This document shows, piece by piece, positions 26,301 to 35,263 of a stretch of 64,000 nt of DNA (within the stretch, counting starts at the first letter, position 1; the number at the start of each line of letters is the position of its first letter). Source of the DNA: JAAYAY01 sp964563135 (lineage in GTDB: Bacteria; Planctomycetota; Planctomycetia; Pirellulales; Thermoguttaceae); contig CAZLWV010000008.1 in the NCBI GenBank assembly GCA_964563135.1, positions 22,196 to 86,195 of the forward strand, read 5' to 3'. A model generated the notes under the pieces. The model had not been told where the DNA came from, did no database searches, and saw only the letters and a program-made list of their open reading frames with translations. The position numbers and the translations under genes were made by a program.

Positions 26301-27287
26301 TTAAGCTTCGTCTTTCTCGGGAACCTGCTCCAGCAGCTCCAGCAGCACCTGGTCGGGCTGGATCCCTTCGGCCTGGGCCTCGAAGTTGACGATGATCCGG
26401 TGCCGCAGCGACGGCAGAAACACCCGCCGCAGATCCTCGAAACTCACGTTGTACCTGCCGTCGAGCAGGGCCCGCACCTTGGCCGTCAGGGCCAGAGCCT
26501 GGGCGGCTCGCGGACTGGCCCCCCAGCGGATGAACTTGTTCGTCGCCGGCAAGGCGAACTGCCCCTGCGGATGCGTGGCCAGAACCAGGCGCACAAGGTA
26601 GTCGCGCAGGTGGTCGGCCAGGATCACCTCGCGAATCAGACCCTGCCATTTGAGAATCTCCTGGCCGTCCATCACCTTGGCCGGTTCGACGATCTCTCGC
26701 CGGGTCGTCCGATCGACGATCGTTGCCAGTTGCTCGCGATTCGAGTAACCCACCTCGAGCTTGAACAGGAACCGGTCGAGCTGCGCCTCCGGCAGCGGAT
26801 ACGTCCCTTCCTGCTCGATCGGGTTCTGGGTGGCCATCACCAGGAACGGCTTCTTGAGCTCGTAGCGGGTGCCGGCGGCCGTGACGGACCCTTCCTGCAT
26901 CGTCTCGAGCATTGCCGACTGGGTCTTGGGGGTGGCGCGGTTGATTTCGTCCGCCAGGCAGATCTGCGTGAAGATCGGCCCCTGCNNNNNNNNNNNNNNN
27001 NNNNNNNNNNNNNNNNNNNNNNNNNNNNNNNNNNNNNNNNNNNNNNNNNNNNNNNNNNNNNNNNNGGCGAACAGGTCGAGCACCTGGGCCAGCGTCCGAA
27101 CCAGCAGGGTCTTGCCGAGCCCCGGCACACCTTCCAGAAGGCAATGCCCGCCCACGAACAGGCAGGTAAGAACACCATGGACGATCTCCTCGTGACCCAC
27201 GATCACCCGTCCGATCTGCTCCTGGATGGCGGTGTAGCGCTGCTTGAACTCTTCCGCACGGCGCTCCATGGTTTCGGCAAGACTCAT
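26301..27287 (-). CDS. MoxR-family AAA+ ATPase (contains an 80-base sequence gap)
   Basis: The N-terminal half has Walker A in GVPGLGKTLLVRTLAQVL, and the C-terminal half has Walker B in ICLADEINRATPKTQSAMLE, sensor 1 in MATQNPIEQEGTYPLPEAQL and the arginine finger in DRFLF. All are typical of the MRP subfamily. The gap of 80 N at 26986-27065 hides about 27 residues between Walker A and B; the frame is the same on both sides, so the gap length is about right. The start at 27287 gives about 329 residues, the usual size. It provides the ATPase for the DUF58 and VWA proteins downstream and for the giant VWA protein upstream. Confidence 0.9.
   Translation of the reverse strand: MSLAETMERRAEEFKQRYTAIQEQIGRVIVGHEEIVHGVLTCLFVGGHCLLEGVPGLGKTLLVRTLAQVLDLFAXXXXXXXXXXXXXXXXXXXXXXXXXXXQGPIFTQICLADEINRATPKTQSAMLETMQEGSVTAAGTRYELKKPFLVMATQNPIEQEGTYPLPEAQLDRFLFKLEVGYSNREQLATIVDRTTRREIVEPAKVMDGQEILKWQGLIREVILADHLRDYLVRLVLATHPQGQFALPATNKFIRWGASPRAAQALALTAKVRALLDGRYNVSFEDLRRVFLPSLRHRIIVNFEAQAEGIQPDQVLLELLEQVPEKDEA
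26986..27065. other. Assembly gap of 80 N inside the MoxR gene
   Basis: Bases are unknown. The MoxR reading frame is consistent across it. No conclusion about the hidden residues can be drawn. Confidence 0.99.
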
Positions 27288-27349
27288 AGAAGTGTCCCAT
27301 TGAGTTGTCAGTTTCGGATCTCGACATTCGGTGGTTCGATACTCGAACT

Positions 27350-30300
27350 TCACCCCTGCTTTCCCTTATCTTTCCAGGCCTTCCTCTTCGCCTGGAGCAA
27401 CCGCGAGGTGTAGCTGTCCTCCTCGGGCTTCTCCTGGTCGGCCAGGCTCGGAGCCTGGGCCTTCGTGTCGAGCGTTTCGGAGGGCGGAGCGGCCAGATCG
27501 ATGGGTCGGTCCGTCTCCGCGGTCTTCGACGCCTCGAATCGAGCGGCGGCTCGAAGCTGCTCGACCTGTCCGGCAACCTCCGCCTTGCGGCTGCGCAGGC
27601 GGTCGATCGTCTCCACCTGCGGCGCCGGCAACTCCCGCCGCGACAGCCTGGCGCTCACCCGGGCGGCCAGCGCCGGAACCCACGCGAAGTTCACCTGCAC
27701 CCGCCGCACGAACACATCGAGAAACAGCAGCCACGCCGCCGCCAACACGACCAGGAACCAGATGTCCTGGCTGCTGAACGCCCTGGCCAGGTCGTGGCGG
27801 AACGTGTCGAACTCGAGCAGGCCGGTCATGTTGCTGGCCCGATCGATCGGCGGGAGCAGCTTGCCCGGCTTGCCCCCCTTCGGCTCCAGGATCGGAAGCT
27901 GGCCGAGAAGCGCCTCGTTGGCCTCGCGATTGCGGAACTCGTCGCTGTAGGGAATGTTCAAGCCCGTTCGCAGCGGAGCCATCTCGGCGCCGGGACTCAC
28001 TACCACGAAGTAGGATCCCGCATCGCGGCCGGCAAAGGAACCCTGGTATCGTCCCGGCGCGGTCTGTTCGAGCTTCAGCTCCATCGGCTCAAGGTTGGGG
28101 CCGACGACCGTGCCCGTCATGTTGAGGAAATTCACGAACTCGTCGTTCTTGTCCAGGGCGTTGACAATGACTTCGATCTGCCCGTCCTTCTCCTCCGTCG
28201 AGACGCTGAACTTCCCCTCGTCCCCCAACGGGCGCATCGACCAGATGATCATCTGGCTGAACAGCTTGTCATAGTTCTCCCATCCGGTCCAGCGGGTGGC
28301 ATAGCGTTTGCCCACATCCGTGGTGTAGGCGACGGTCCGGCCCAGGCCATAGGTCCAGCTCGCCAGAATGGTGCGGTTCTTCTCCGGGCCCGGCAGGGGC
28401 GAGACGAGCGATACTTCAACCAGCGGGTTCTCCTTGACGGTGGTCAGCACGTAGCCGGTGATCGCCGGCAGGGGCCCCTCGACTCCGCGAACCATCTCGT
28501 GGGGGAAACGGAGCTCCGGCTGCACCCCGGCCGCGTTCTCGTAGATCAGCGGCTGGGCCACCCGGCGGGCCTCGCGCTGGAAGATCTTGGGCAGGGCGTT
28601 GGCGCTGCGGACCGCATAGTACTTGCCCCCCAGCTTCTTGGCCAGGTCGGCCAGCAGCGCGCTTTCCGCCGGTCCGTGGGTGCCCACCGCCACGGTCGAC
28701 ACGGTCACGTTCAGATCCTTCAAGGCCTTGATCGAGCCGGCGCTCGGCGCGCTGGGATCGCCGTCGCTGATCACGATCATGTGCTTCACGGCGGCGTCGC
28801 GAAGGCTGGCGAATCCCTGCTGGGCCATGACCATGGCTGGATCGAATTGCGGCATGTCGCCGGGCGCCATCCTGCTGATCAGCCCGAGCATGACGTTGCG
28901 GTTCGGGCCCACGGTCGCCAGCCCGGGCTTCCACAGCCACTTGGTGGAGGCCATGTTGTCGTAATGAAGCACGCCGCAGTAGTCGCTCGGCCCGAGGGCC
29001 TTCATGGCCTCCTCGGCGATCTTCTTCTGCCAGTAGTTGCCCTGCGCCATCTCGGAGGCGTGCATCATCATCACCAGCGCGCCCCGCGGAACCACCTTGG
29101 CGGCCTTGATCTGGAAATCGACCGGCATGGCCTTCTCCAGCGACGTGTTCGTCCAGCCGCCGGCGCCGAAGCCGTTCGGCGCTCCCATCATCACCAGCCC
29201 GCCGCCAAGCTGCTGCGTATTCCTCACCAGCATCTCGATCTGGGCATCGGTGAAGTTCTCACGCGGCACGTTGGCCAGCACCACCGTGTCGTACTGCTGA
29301 AGCTGGCCCAGATCGGTGAACGGCAGCTCCCCGCTCCGCACGTCCACTTCAATGTTCTGCCGCTCCAGAGCCTGCACCAGCGTTTCGTATTCGCCCGCGC
29401 TGTCGGCGTCCTCGATCAGCAGCACCTGCCCCTTGCCGCGAATGTAGCTGAACGTCGTGGCGACGTTGTTCTGCTGCATCGCGTCGTCTTCCGCCTTCTC
29501 GGGCACGAATTTCGCCTCGTAGCGGTGAAAACCCACTTCCTCGATCTTCTGCCGTACTTCGAACACCTGCTTGCCGGGCTCCAGCGTGACCGCCTCCTCG
29601 CTGACCACGTCCTCCCCCCGGCGCACGACCAGCGTGCCGCGGACGGCCCCGTCGTCGCCGGCCGTCGGCTCGGTGAGGTTCGTCACCACGACCCTCAGGT
29701 CAAAAGGATGCCCCTTGCGGATATTGCCGGCAGCGGCCACGCGCTCCACCACCACCTCGCCGCGCCGGTCGTAGAGGACCGGCACGACATCGATCCCCAC
29801 CCCGTCCTCGATCACGTGCTCCGCCTGCTTGAGCGCATCGCCGATATTCTCGTTCCCGTCGCTGACCACCACGATCCGCTTGGCCGCCTCTTCCGGAAAC
29901 GACGCCTGGGCCAGGCGAATGGCCGCCGAAAGGTTCGTAAACTCCTGGTCCAGCAGGCTCTCGATCAATTGCGTCAACTGCACGTCATCGTCAAACGGGG
30001 GAATCTCGATCGCCGCCTCGCGCCCGAACACGATCACCCCGGCAAGGTCGTTGTCCTGGCGGTGCCTGCGGATCTCTTCGTTGACATATTCGATCATCGC
30101 CTGACGCTGCTCGACCGGAATACTCAACGACTGGTCGAGCAGATAGATCACCGTCAGCCGGTTGCTGATCCGCACCATCTGGACTTCAGCCAGGGCAAGA
30201 GTGAAGGCCACCAGAATCAGCGTGCGCAGCGACAAGGCCAGAATCCGCCGCAGGCGGCCCAGCGGCGCCAGCCCCCGGTAGCTGAACCACCATAGTACCG

Positions 30301-30361
30301 GTATCACCAGCAACAGCAGGAGATACCACGGCGACTCGAATGTGATTCGATAGTCAAACAT
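27350..30361 (-). CDS. Giant VWA membrane protein with glutamine-amidotransferase-like region
   Basis: The protein (1003 aa) starts with two membrane helices (PWYLLLLLVIPVLWWFSY and LALSLRTLILVAFTLALAEV). The first VWA domain has MIDAS DQSLS at 76-80 and an IVVVSDGNENIG motif. A CARDB/BatA-like beta region follows, then a class-I-glutaminase-like flavodoxin fold (GKGQVLLIEDADSAGEYETL, then QYDTVVLANVPREN), and a second VWA-like part (KHMIVISDGDPSAPSAGSI). Near residue 860 is a third membrane helix (DIWFLVVLAAAWLLFLDVFV) and a charged coiled-coil-like tail. Such proteins accompany MoxR in planctomycetes. Its ATG overlaps the end of the NHL gene, and the MoxR gene begins 62 bases downstream. 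Confidence 0.85.
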   Translation of the reverse strand: MFDYRITFESPWYLLLLLVIPVLWWFSYRGLAPLGRLRRILALSLRTLILVAFTLALAEVQMVRISNRLTVIYLLDQSLSIPVEQRQAMIEYVNEEIRRHRQDNDLAGVIVFGREAAIEIPPFDDDVQLTQLIESLLDQEFTNLSAAIRLAQASFPEEAAKRIVVVSDGNENIGDALKQAEHVIEDGVGIDVVPVLYDRRGEVVVERVAAAGNIRKGHPFDLRVVVTNLTEPTAGDDGAVRGTLVVRRGEDVVSEEAVTLEPGKQVFEVRQKIEEVGFHRYEAKFVPEKAEDDAMQQNNVATTFSYIRGKGQVLLIEDADSAGEYETLVQALERQNIEVDVRSGELPFTDLGQLQQYDTVVLANVPRENFTDAQIEMLVRNTQQLGGGLVMMGAPNGFGAGGWTNTSLEKAMPVDFQIKAAKVVPRGALVMMMHASEMAQGNYWQKKIAEEAMKALGPSDYCGVLHYDNMASTKWLWKPGLATVGPNRNVMLGLISRMAPGDMPQFDPAMVMAQQGFASLRDAAVKHMIVISDGDPSAPSAGSIKALKDLNVTVSTVAVGTHGPAESALLADLAKKLGGKYYAVRSANALPKIFQREARRVAQPLIYENAAGVQPELRFPHEMVRGVEGPLPAITGYVLTTVKENPLVEVSLVSPLPGPEKNRTILASWTYGLGRTVAYTTDVGKRYATRWTGWENYDKLFSQMIIWSMRPLGDEGKFSVSTEEKDGQIEVIVNALDKNDEFVNFLNMTGTVVGPNLEPMELKLEQTAPGRYQGSFAGRDAGSYFVVVSPGAEMAPLRTGLNIPYSDEFRNREANEALLGQLPILEPKGGKPGKLLPPIDRASNMTGLLEFDTFRHDLARAFSSQDIWFLVVLAAAWLLFLDVFVRRVQVNFAWVPALAARVSARLSRRELPAPQVETIDRLRSRKAEVAGQVEQLRAAARFEASKTAETDRPIDLAAPPSETLDTKAQAPSLADQEKPEEDSYTSRLLQAKRKAWKDKGKQG

Positions 30362-31405
30362 CGTGCCGAAGCGCTCCTTCCCCGCCGGACAGCCCCGGCC
30401 TCGGGCGGACAACCTGCACCCGGTGATTGTTGGTGTCCAGTATGTGAATCCTCCCGCTGCTATCCTGAACCAGGGCCCACGGATTGAAAAGCTCTCCTTC
30501 ACCGCGCCCGTGCGATCCCCAGACTCCCAGCGACTTTCCAGCCGCGTCGAAACACTGAATCCGGTGCCCGCCAAACTCGCTCACCAGCACGCATCCGTCT
30601 CCCGTCAACACGAGATCATAAGGATATTGCATCTGCCCCGCCGCGCCACCCTGGGTCCCCCAGAACCGAAGAAGATTTCCTTCTCCGTCGAAGACCTGGA
30701 TGCGGTGGTTGCAGGCGTCGGCCACCCACACCCGGCCCTGCTGGTCGATCGCCAGATTCTGCGGCCGCACAAACTTCCCCGGCTCCGCTCCATGCCCCCC
30801 CCACTGGAGAATGTACTCTCCGGTCGGCGAAAACTTCTGAATCCGGTCGTATTCCCCGTACTCCGCCACGTAGAAGTTCCCCGCCTTGTCTTGAACGGCG
30901 TCGGTCACCAGGCCGAACTGGCCCGGCTTGTCCCCTTTCACACCACNNNNNNNNNNGTCTGCACCAGGCGCCCCTCGGGCGTGTAGATCAGCACGCGGTA
31001 GTAGTGGGTATCGGCCACCAGCACCCGCCCGTCGATGCCGATCGAGAGCCCCGTGGGTTTGCCGAACTCATGGTCCGGCGTGCTCCATCCGCGCAGGAAT
31101 CGCCCCTCCTTGTCGAACACCTGGATCCGCGCCGTCATGTCGACCACGTAGATTCGGTCTTCCTGGTCGATCGCCATGGCCCGCGGTTTCTGGAACCTCC
31201 CGTCGGAAATGCCCCGCGAGCCCCAGATCCCCTCGAACTGGGCCCAGGAAGACTCGTTCGGTTTCGGCTGGCAACCCGGCAGGCCGGCCAGCAGAAGAGC
31301 GGCCAGAAGAGAAGAGACGGCCTGAATGCGCCGCGGTGGCAGAACGGCCCATGCACAGAAATCGCCGGCCCGCTTGCGCGTTGTCTCAATCACGGCCACG
31401 AGCAT
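30354..31405 (-). CDS. NHL-repeat lipoprotein (gene interrupted by a 10-N assembly gap)
   Basis: The N-terminal part has a lipoprotein signal ending LAALLLAGLPGC, followed by NHL propeller repeats of the type KPRAMAIDQEDRIYVVDMTA and HRIQVFDGEGNLLRFWGTQG. At least six repeats are visible on both sides of the gap at 30947-30956, with consistent phase in the protein but not in the reading frame, because 10 N is a placeholder. I therefore treat it as one gene. The start at 31405 is the best of the possible ATG codons, without a strong ribosome binding site. It overlaps the giant VWA gene by 8 bases and is the first gene of the operon, so it probably acts as an exported sensor or scaffold. Confidence 0.8.
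30947..30956. other. Assembly gap of 10 N in the NHL gene
   Basis: The placeholder changes the reading frame between the two halves of one propeller gene; the protein sequence continues with matching repeat phase on both sides, so the true missing length is not 10. Confidence 0.95.
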
Positions 31406-31674
31406 GGATCCGGTCACCACCACCGCAAATGCCTGCTGACTTGCCCAGACTTCCCCAGTGGACCCGTCCAAACAGTCCCACGGGTTAGCCTACCCGGTTC
31501 CCACAGGAAACGCCAGTCTTCGGCTCCACATCCCGCCGGCAATCCGTGCCGCATCCTCGCGCCGGGGCCTCCAGCGCAAGGTCGCCGTCCCTCGCTCCCG
31601 CGCGGCGCGGCACCAGGCACCCATCTGCCTCCGGCGATCGGCATCGGCCCGGCTCCCCACCCAGGAGAACTGCC

Positions 31675-31772
31675 AAGCAGCAGGCACTCTCCGAGCTCTC
31701 CGAGTGCCGTCCGCAGAAGTGCCGGAAACCCCTATTTCCCGCAAGCGCCCTTTCGGAGAGTGCCTGCTGCTT
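31675..31772. repeat. Perfect 20-bp inverted repeat with 58-bp spacer
   Basis: The left arm AAGCAGCAGGCACTCTCCGA at 31675-31694 is the exact reverse complement of 31753-31772. Outside it, a second pair of 12 bases (CAGGAGAACTGC) is also inverted but asymmetrically spaced. The right arm is followed by TTTTC. It could be a structured RNA, the ends of a small decayed element, or a terminator-like hairpin for a transcript from the left. Confidence 0.6.
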
Positions 31773-31823
31773 TTCTCGCCACATCAGGACTTCGCAGTTC
31801 TCCTGCTCCCCCACCCGGTTCAC

Positions 31824-31853
31824 TTGACCCCAGGGCGCAAAGGCCTGTATAGT
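31824..31853 (+). promoter_or_regulatory. Sigma-70-type promoter of the tsaC-rpiB operon
   Basis: TTGACC at 31824-31829 and TATAGT at 31848-31853 are separated by 18 bases. Each box differs from the consensus by one base. The -10 box is 48 bases before the start of the TsaC fusion gene. Confidence 0.65.
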
Positions 31854-31901
31854 AACATATTACGTTCAGCAACGGAGTTCTCCCGCCCGACGGAGTCCCT
31901 C

Positions 31902-33023
31902 ATGCCGCCCCTGGTGATTGACGTACGCAACGCCGAAGACCCGCGCGACGTCGTCCATCGGGCGGTTCAAACCCTCTCCGAGGGAAAGATCGTGGCCTTT
32001 CCAACCGAAACGGTTTACGGCATCGGGGCCCGGGCTCTCGATCCCCGAGCCGTGGAACGGCTCATCGAGGTCAAGGGTCGAGCCGATGGCAATCCGTTGG
32101 CGCTGGCGATCCGCGGTGCCGAAGAGCTTCTCGACTACGCCCCCAATGCCAGCCCCCTGGGTGAACGCCTCGCCCGCCGCTGCTGGCCGGGGCCGGTGAC
32201 CCTCGTGGTCGATGCCAGCCACGAAGAGAGCGTCGTCGGACGCCTCCCGGCGAGCGTTCGCCAGGCCGTCTCCCCCCGGAACACCGTCGGGCTCCGCGTG
32301 CCGGGCCATTCGCTCGTGCTTGACGTGCTGCGTATGATTGCCGGTCCCGTGGCCCTGACCAGCGCCAATCGCTCGGGGCAGCCCGATGCCAGGACGGCCG
32401 GCGAGATCGTCGACGCCTTCGGCGATCAGATCGAACTGGTCCTCGACGACGGTCCCTGCCGTTACGGTCAGCCTTCCTCGGTCGTTCGCGTCAACGGCAA
32501 CCGCTACGAGATCCTCCGCGAAGGCGCGGTCCCCCAATCCACCCTGCGGCGTCTGGCCAGCATGATGGTGCTGTTCGTGTGCACCGGCAATACTTGCCGC
32601 AGTCCGATGGCCGAAGGGCTGTTCCGCAAGATGGCGGCCGAACGACTCCGCTGCGCCCCGGAAAACCTCGAGGAACACGGCTGGACGGTGATGTCCGCCG
32701 GCGTGGCGGCCATGACCGGCGGGCGGGCAAGCCAGCCGGCCACCGCCGTGATGCAGCAGATGGGAATCGATATCCACACGCATGAGGCTCACCCGGTCAC
32801 CGAGGCCCTCATGCGCTACGCCGACCACATCTTCACCATGACCGCCTCGCACCGGCAGGCCCTGGTGATGCAGTGGCCCGAAGCGGCCAATCGCACCTCC
32901 ACGCTCTGCCTCGACGGGTCGGACGTCTGCGACCCCATCGGCGGACCTGTGGAACAGTATCAATGTTGTGCTGGACAGATCCAGGGCGAACTCGCCAAAA
33001 GGCTGGATGGCTTGGGCTTGTAG
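31902..33023 (+). CDS. TsaC/YrdC-like protein fused to a YwlE-type low-molecular-weight phosphatase
   Basis: Residues 1-210 are a TsaC/Sua5 (YrdC) domain, which makes threonylcarbamoyl-AMP for the t6A modification of tRNA: GKIVAFPTETVYGIGA, KGRADGNPLALAI, GPVTLVVDA and VALTSANRSGQPD are all present. From about residue 220 a complete low-molecular-weight tyrosine-phosphatase fold begins, with the P-loop VCTGNTCRSPMAE (Cys227, Arg233) and the general acid in DGSDVCDPIGGP. The threonine in CTGNTCR matches the residue that in Bacillus YwlE confers specificity for phosphoarginine. ATG 31902 follows GGAG at 7 bases. RpiB follows after 30 bases; in Bacillus ywlC (Sua5), ywlE and rpiB are also neighbours, so the gene order is conserved and here two genes are fused. 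Confidence 0.9.
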   Translation: MPPLVIDVRNAEDPRDVVHRAVQTLSEGKIVAFPTETVYGIGARALDPRAVERLIEVKGRADGNPLALAIRGAEELLDYAPNASPLGERLARRCWPGPVTLVVDASHEESVVGRLPASVRQAVSPRNTVGLRVPGHSLVLDVLRMIAGPVALTSANRSGQPDARTAGEIVDAFGDQIELVLDDGPCRYGQPSSVVRVNGNRYEILREGAVPQSTLRRLASMMVLFVCTGNTCRSPMAEGLFRKMAAERLRCAPENLEEHGWTVMSAGVAAMTGGRASQPATAVMQQMGIDIHTHEAHPVTEALMRYADHIFTMTASHRQALVMQWPEAANRTSTLCLDGSDVCDPIGGPVEQYQCCAGQIQGELAKRLDGLGL

Positions 33024-33053
33024 GGCAAGCTTTCTCATTTCAGGTAGACTACC

Positions 33054-33515
33054 ATGCGTATTGCAGTCGGAAGCGATCACCGGGGCACGTCGATTCGCCA
33101 CAAAATCCTCGAGTTCGTGGCACAGCTTGGGCATGAGGTCGTGGATTTCGGATCCAACGCCGAGGGGCCCGTCGACTACCCCGATATCGCCCAGCTGGTC
33201 GCCCGCGAGGTCGGAAACGGCAACGCCGATCGCGGAATACTCGTCTGCGGAACCGGTATCGGCATGTGCATCGCCGCCAACAAGGTCTGCGGTGTTCGCG
33301 CCGCACCCTGCCACGACGACCTGACTGCCGAAATGAGCCGCCGCCACAACGATCTGAACGTCCTCTGCCTCTCGGCCGATCTGCTCGGCGAGGCAATCAT
33401 CCACCGCATGATCGAAATCTGGCTGACAACCCCCTTCGAAGGCGGCCGTCACGCCCGTCGCGTCGACAAAATCACCGCCATCGAGAAGGAATCCGAGCAG
33501 AAGCGAGCCCACTGA
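33054..33515 (+). CDS. rpiB: Ribose-5-phosphate isomerase B
   Basis: The 153-residue protein matches RpiB/LacAB: IAVGSDHRGTSIRHKI at the start, the catalytic cysteine in LVCGTGIGMCIAANK, then RAAPCHDDLTAEMSRRHNDLNVLCLSA split over the substrate site (no more than the motif is needed to place it). It interconverts ribose-5-phosphate and ribulose-5-phosphate, or allose-type sugars. It lies 30 bases after the TsaC fusion gene and shares its promoter. Confidence 0.94.
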   Translation: MRIAVGSDHRGTSIRHKILEFVAQLGHEVVDFGSNAEGPVDYPDIAQLVAREVGNGNADRGILVCGTGIGMCIAANKVCGVRAAPCHDDLTAEMSRRHNDLNVLCLSADLLGEAIIHRMIEIWLTTPFEGGRHARRVDKITAIEKESEQKRAH

Positions 33516-33862
33516 ACTGAAGGGCTGCGGAACGTCGTTTTTCGCCCCCCGGCCGACCCTGTTTCGCCCCGCGAAGCGACGCCCGCACCCGCAGCGCCCC
33601 TCCCGCCCGGGCTCGCCGCGGCCGCCGCACGGGAAGATACGCAAGGGGCGGAAGCTTATGCCGGTTGCGCAGGCTTTGCCGGGCAAGGATTTTCGATCGT
33701 ATCACCTTTGGCAGCCTCCTTTTGCAGGTACGGGCCCGGACTGGCCCCAAAGTCCTTGCAGGTTTTTCGAATCTTGTTAAAGTCGAAGTTGTGGCATACG
33801 CAAAGTGCCTGCACCCGGGATCTCTCTCGCGTAGCGTAACGCACTCATAAGGCTTGTTCTTC
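33516..33862. other. Intergenic region, nothing recognised
   Basis: The region between rpiB and the hypothetical gene at 33863 is very G+C-rich to 33640, then more balanced. A weak TTGTTA/TACGCA pair with a 17-base spacer near 33774-33802 could be a promoter, but the match is poor. A TGGCAG...TTGC pair near 33710 has the wrong spacing (12 instead of 10) for a sigma-54 promoter. Confidence 0.35.
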
Positions 33863-34432
33863 ATGGTCGATTCGCGTCATCCCAATTCTGATGAGGTCGA
33901 CGAACTCCTCCGCAACGCCCAGCTTCGCGACGAGCTCGAACCCTACTACGACGAATCCATCAGCCGCGTGAATGTCCAGCAGTTGTCCTTGTCCGTCGAG
34001 AACGAGTTCCTCGCCTCGATGCTCGCCTGGGAACGGGCGCCGGTGCTCCCCATCTACCGCTGGTTCGAGCCCGAACTCCGCCCGCCACGCCCCTCCGTCC
34101 TTGGCGACGACGACCTCCACGAGATCCTCTGGGATGTGATCTGCAAACTCTTCGAGCAGCGAATCGTGCTCGATTTCACCGATCACCTCTCCGATCGCGA
34201 ACTGTATTGCGTCATCTACCGCGACATCCTCCCGGCCCGCGAGAAGAAAATCGAGCTGTCCACCAACTACCTCCATTGGGATTGCTCCCACGCCGGCGGC
34301 GATCCCGATATCTGGCTGCAGTACTACGCCACCGACGAGGAACGCCAGCTCTGGGCCGAATCGTACCGGCAGCCTCTCCCCACGAAGCTCAACCCCCAGT
34401 ACCTTCGCGATCTGCCGCGAGACCCGCTCTGA
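33863..34432 (+). CDS. Hypothetical conserved-looking acidic protein
   Basis: The product has about 189 residues and no signal or membrane segment. It has many tryptophans, tyrosines and acidic residues (ELEPYYDESISRVNVQQLSL, DLHEILWDVICKLFEQRIVL, YRDILPAREKKIEL) and no domain that I recognise. The composition and codon use look like a real gene. ATG 33863 lies 10 bases after AAGG; a TTG at 33854 is less likely because it is too close to that site. It is followed after 28 bases by the glycosyltransferase, suggesting an operon, but its role is unknown. Confidence 0.62.
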   Translation: MVDSRHPNSDEVDELLRNAQLRDELEPYYDESISRVNVQQLSLSVENEFLASMLAWERAPVLPIYRWFEPELRPPRPSVLGDDDLHEILWDVICKLFEQRIVLDFTDHLSDRELYCVIYRDILPAREKKIELSTNYLHWDCSHAGGDPDIWLQYYATDEERQLWAESYRQPLPTKLNPQYLRDLPRDPL

Positions 34433-34460
34433 AACGGCGGAGCCGCCGAGCCAACCAGCC

Positions 34461-35234
34461 ATGGAACACACCGAGTCTCCAGGTGTCTCGATCCTCGTAC
34501 CGGCGTACAACGAAGAACACACCATCGAGGCGGTACTCCGTAGCGTCCAGGCCCTCAAGATCGCCCTGAAGGAAATCGTCGTCGTCGACGACGGCTCCAC
34601 CGATCGCACAGCCGAGATCGTTCGCCGAATCGCGGCCGAGGATCCCCGCCTGCATTTCTTCCAGCTCGACCGTAATCGCGGCAAGACCGCCGCCATCTCC
34701 CGGGCCCTGCAGGAGGCCACCGGCGAGATCCTCATCATCCAGGATGCCGACCTGGAATACGACCCCAAGGAAATCCCCGGCGTCATCGAGCCGATCGTCG
34801 AAGGAAAGGCCGACGTGGTCTACGGCAGCCGGTTCATGGTCCGCAAGGCGGCCCGCGTACTCTACTACTACCACTTCCTCGCCAACCGGCTGCTGACCTG
34901 CTTCTCCAACCTGCTGACGAACCGCAACATGTCCGACATCGAAACCTGCTACAAGGCGTTTCGGTCCGGCGTCATCAAGCCGCTCAAATTGACCAGCAGC
35001 GGGTTCGGCATGGAGGTCGAGATCACCGCCATGATTTGCACCACCAAGGCCCGCACCTACGAGGTGCCCATCTCCTACTACGGCCGTACCTACGACGAGG
35101 GCAAAAAGATCGGCCTCAAAGATGGCGTGGCGGCGCTCTACTACATCGGCTACTATAACCTCATCCGCCCCCGCACCCGCGCCGGGCGGAAGTATCGCGA
35201 TGAGGTCAATCAGTATCTGGCCCAGATGCAGTAG
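34461..35234 (+). CDS. Family 2 glycosyltransferase (dolichyl-phosphate-mannose synthase-like)
   Basis: This 257-residue cytosolic-face enzyme has the GT2 fold: SILVPAYNEEHTIEAVL at the N-terminus, VVVDDGSTDRTAEI, and the metal-binding QDADLEYDPKEIP. There is no C-terminal membrane domain. GT2 enzymes of this type load a sugar on polyprenyl phosphate, which then serves as a donor for membrane glycosyltransferases. The next gene encodes such a membrane enzyme, 29 bases downstream, so the two probably act in sequence. A small GGCGG/CCGCC hairpin precedes it. Confidence 0.87.
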   Translation: MEHTESPGVSILVPAYNEEHTIEAVLRSVQALKIALKEIVVVDDGSTDRTAEIVRRIAAEDPRLHFFQLDRNRGKTAAISRALQEATGEILIIQDADLEYDPKEIPGVIEPIVEGKADVVYGSRFMVRKAARVLYYYHFLANRLLTCFSNLLTNRNMSDIETCYKAFRSGVIKPLKLTSSGFGMEVEITAMICTTKARTYEVPISYYGRTYDEGKKIGLKDGVAALYYIGYYNLIRPRTRAGRKYRDEVNQYLAQMQ

Positions 35235-35263
35235 GGGGCCGTGTTCTCCCCGAGGAAGGACCC

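Larger units (their letters stand above)
31406..31901. other. Divergent intergenic region with an inverted repeat and the tsaC promoter
   Basis: The NHL operon runs left and the TsaC operon right from here. The region holds a perfect 20-bp inverted repeat (31675-31694 and 31753-31772, separate entry) and a sigma-70-type promoter (31824-31853). An additional pair CAGGAGAACTGC at 31662-31673 and its complement near 31795-31806 extends the inverted structure outward. No gene was accepted. Confidence 0.5.

Noticed and set aside
27305..30295. Long plus-strand open frame (about 1000 codons)
   Set aside because: It is antisense to the giant VWA gene, rich in histidine, arginine and leucine, as expected for the complement of a G+C-rich gene, and crosses an N-gap-bearing gene boundary without a start signal.
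33705..33725. Sigma-54 promoter TGGCAG...TTGCA near 33710
   Set aside because: GG and GC are separated by 12 bases instead of 10, which RpoN does not tolerate.
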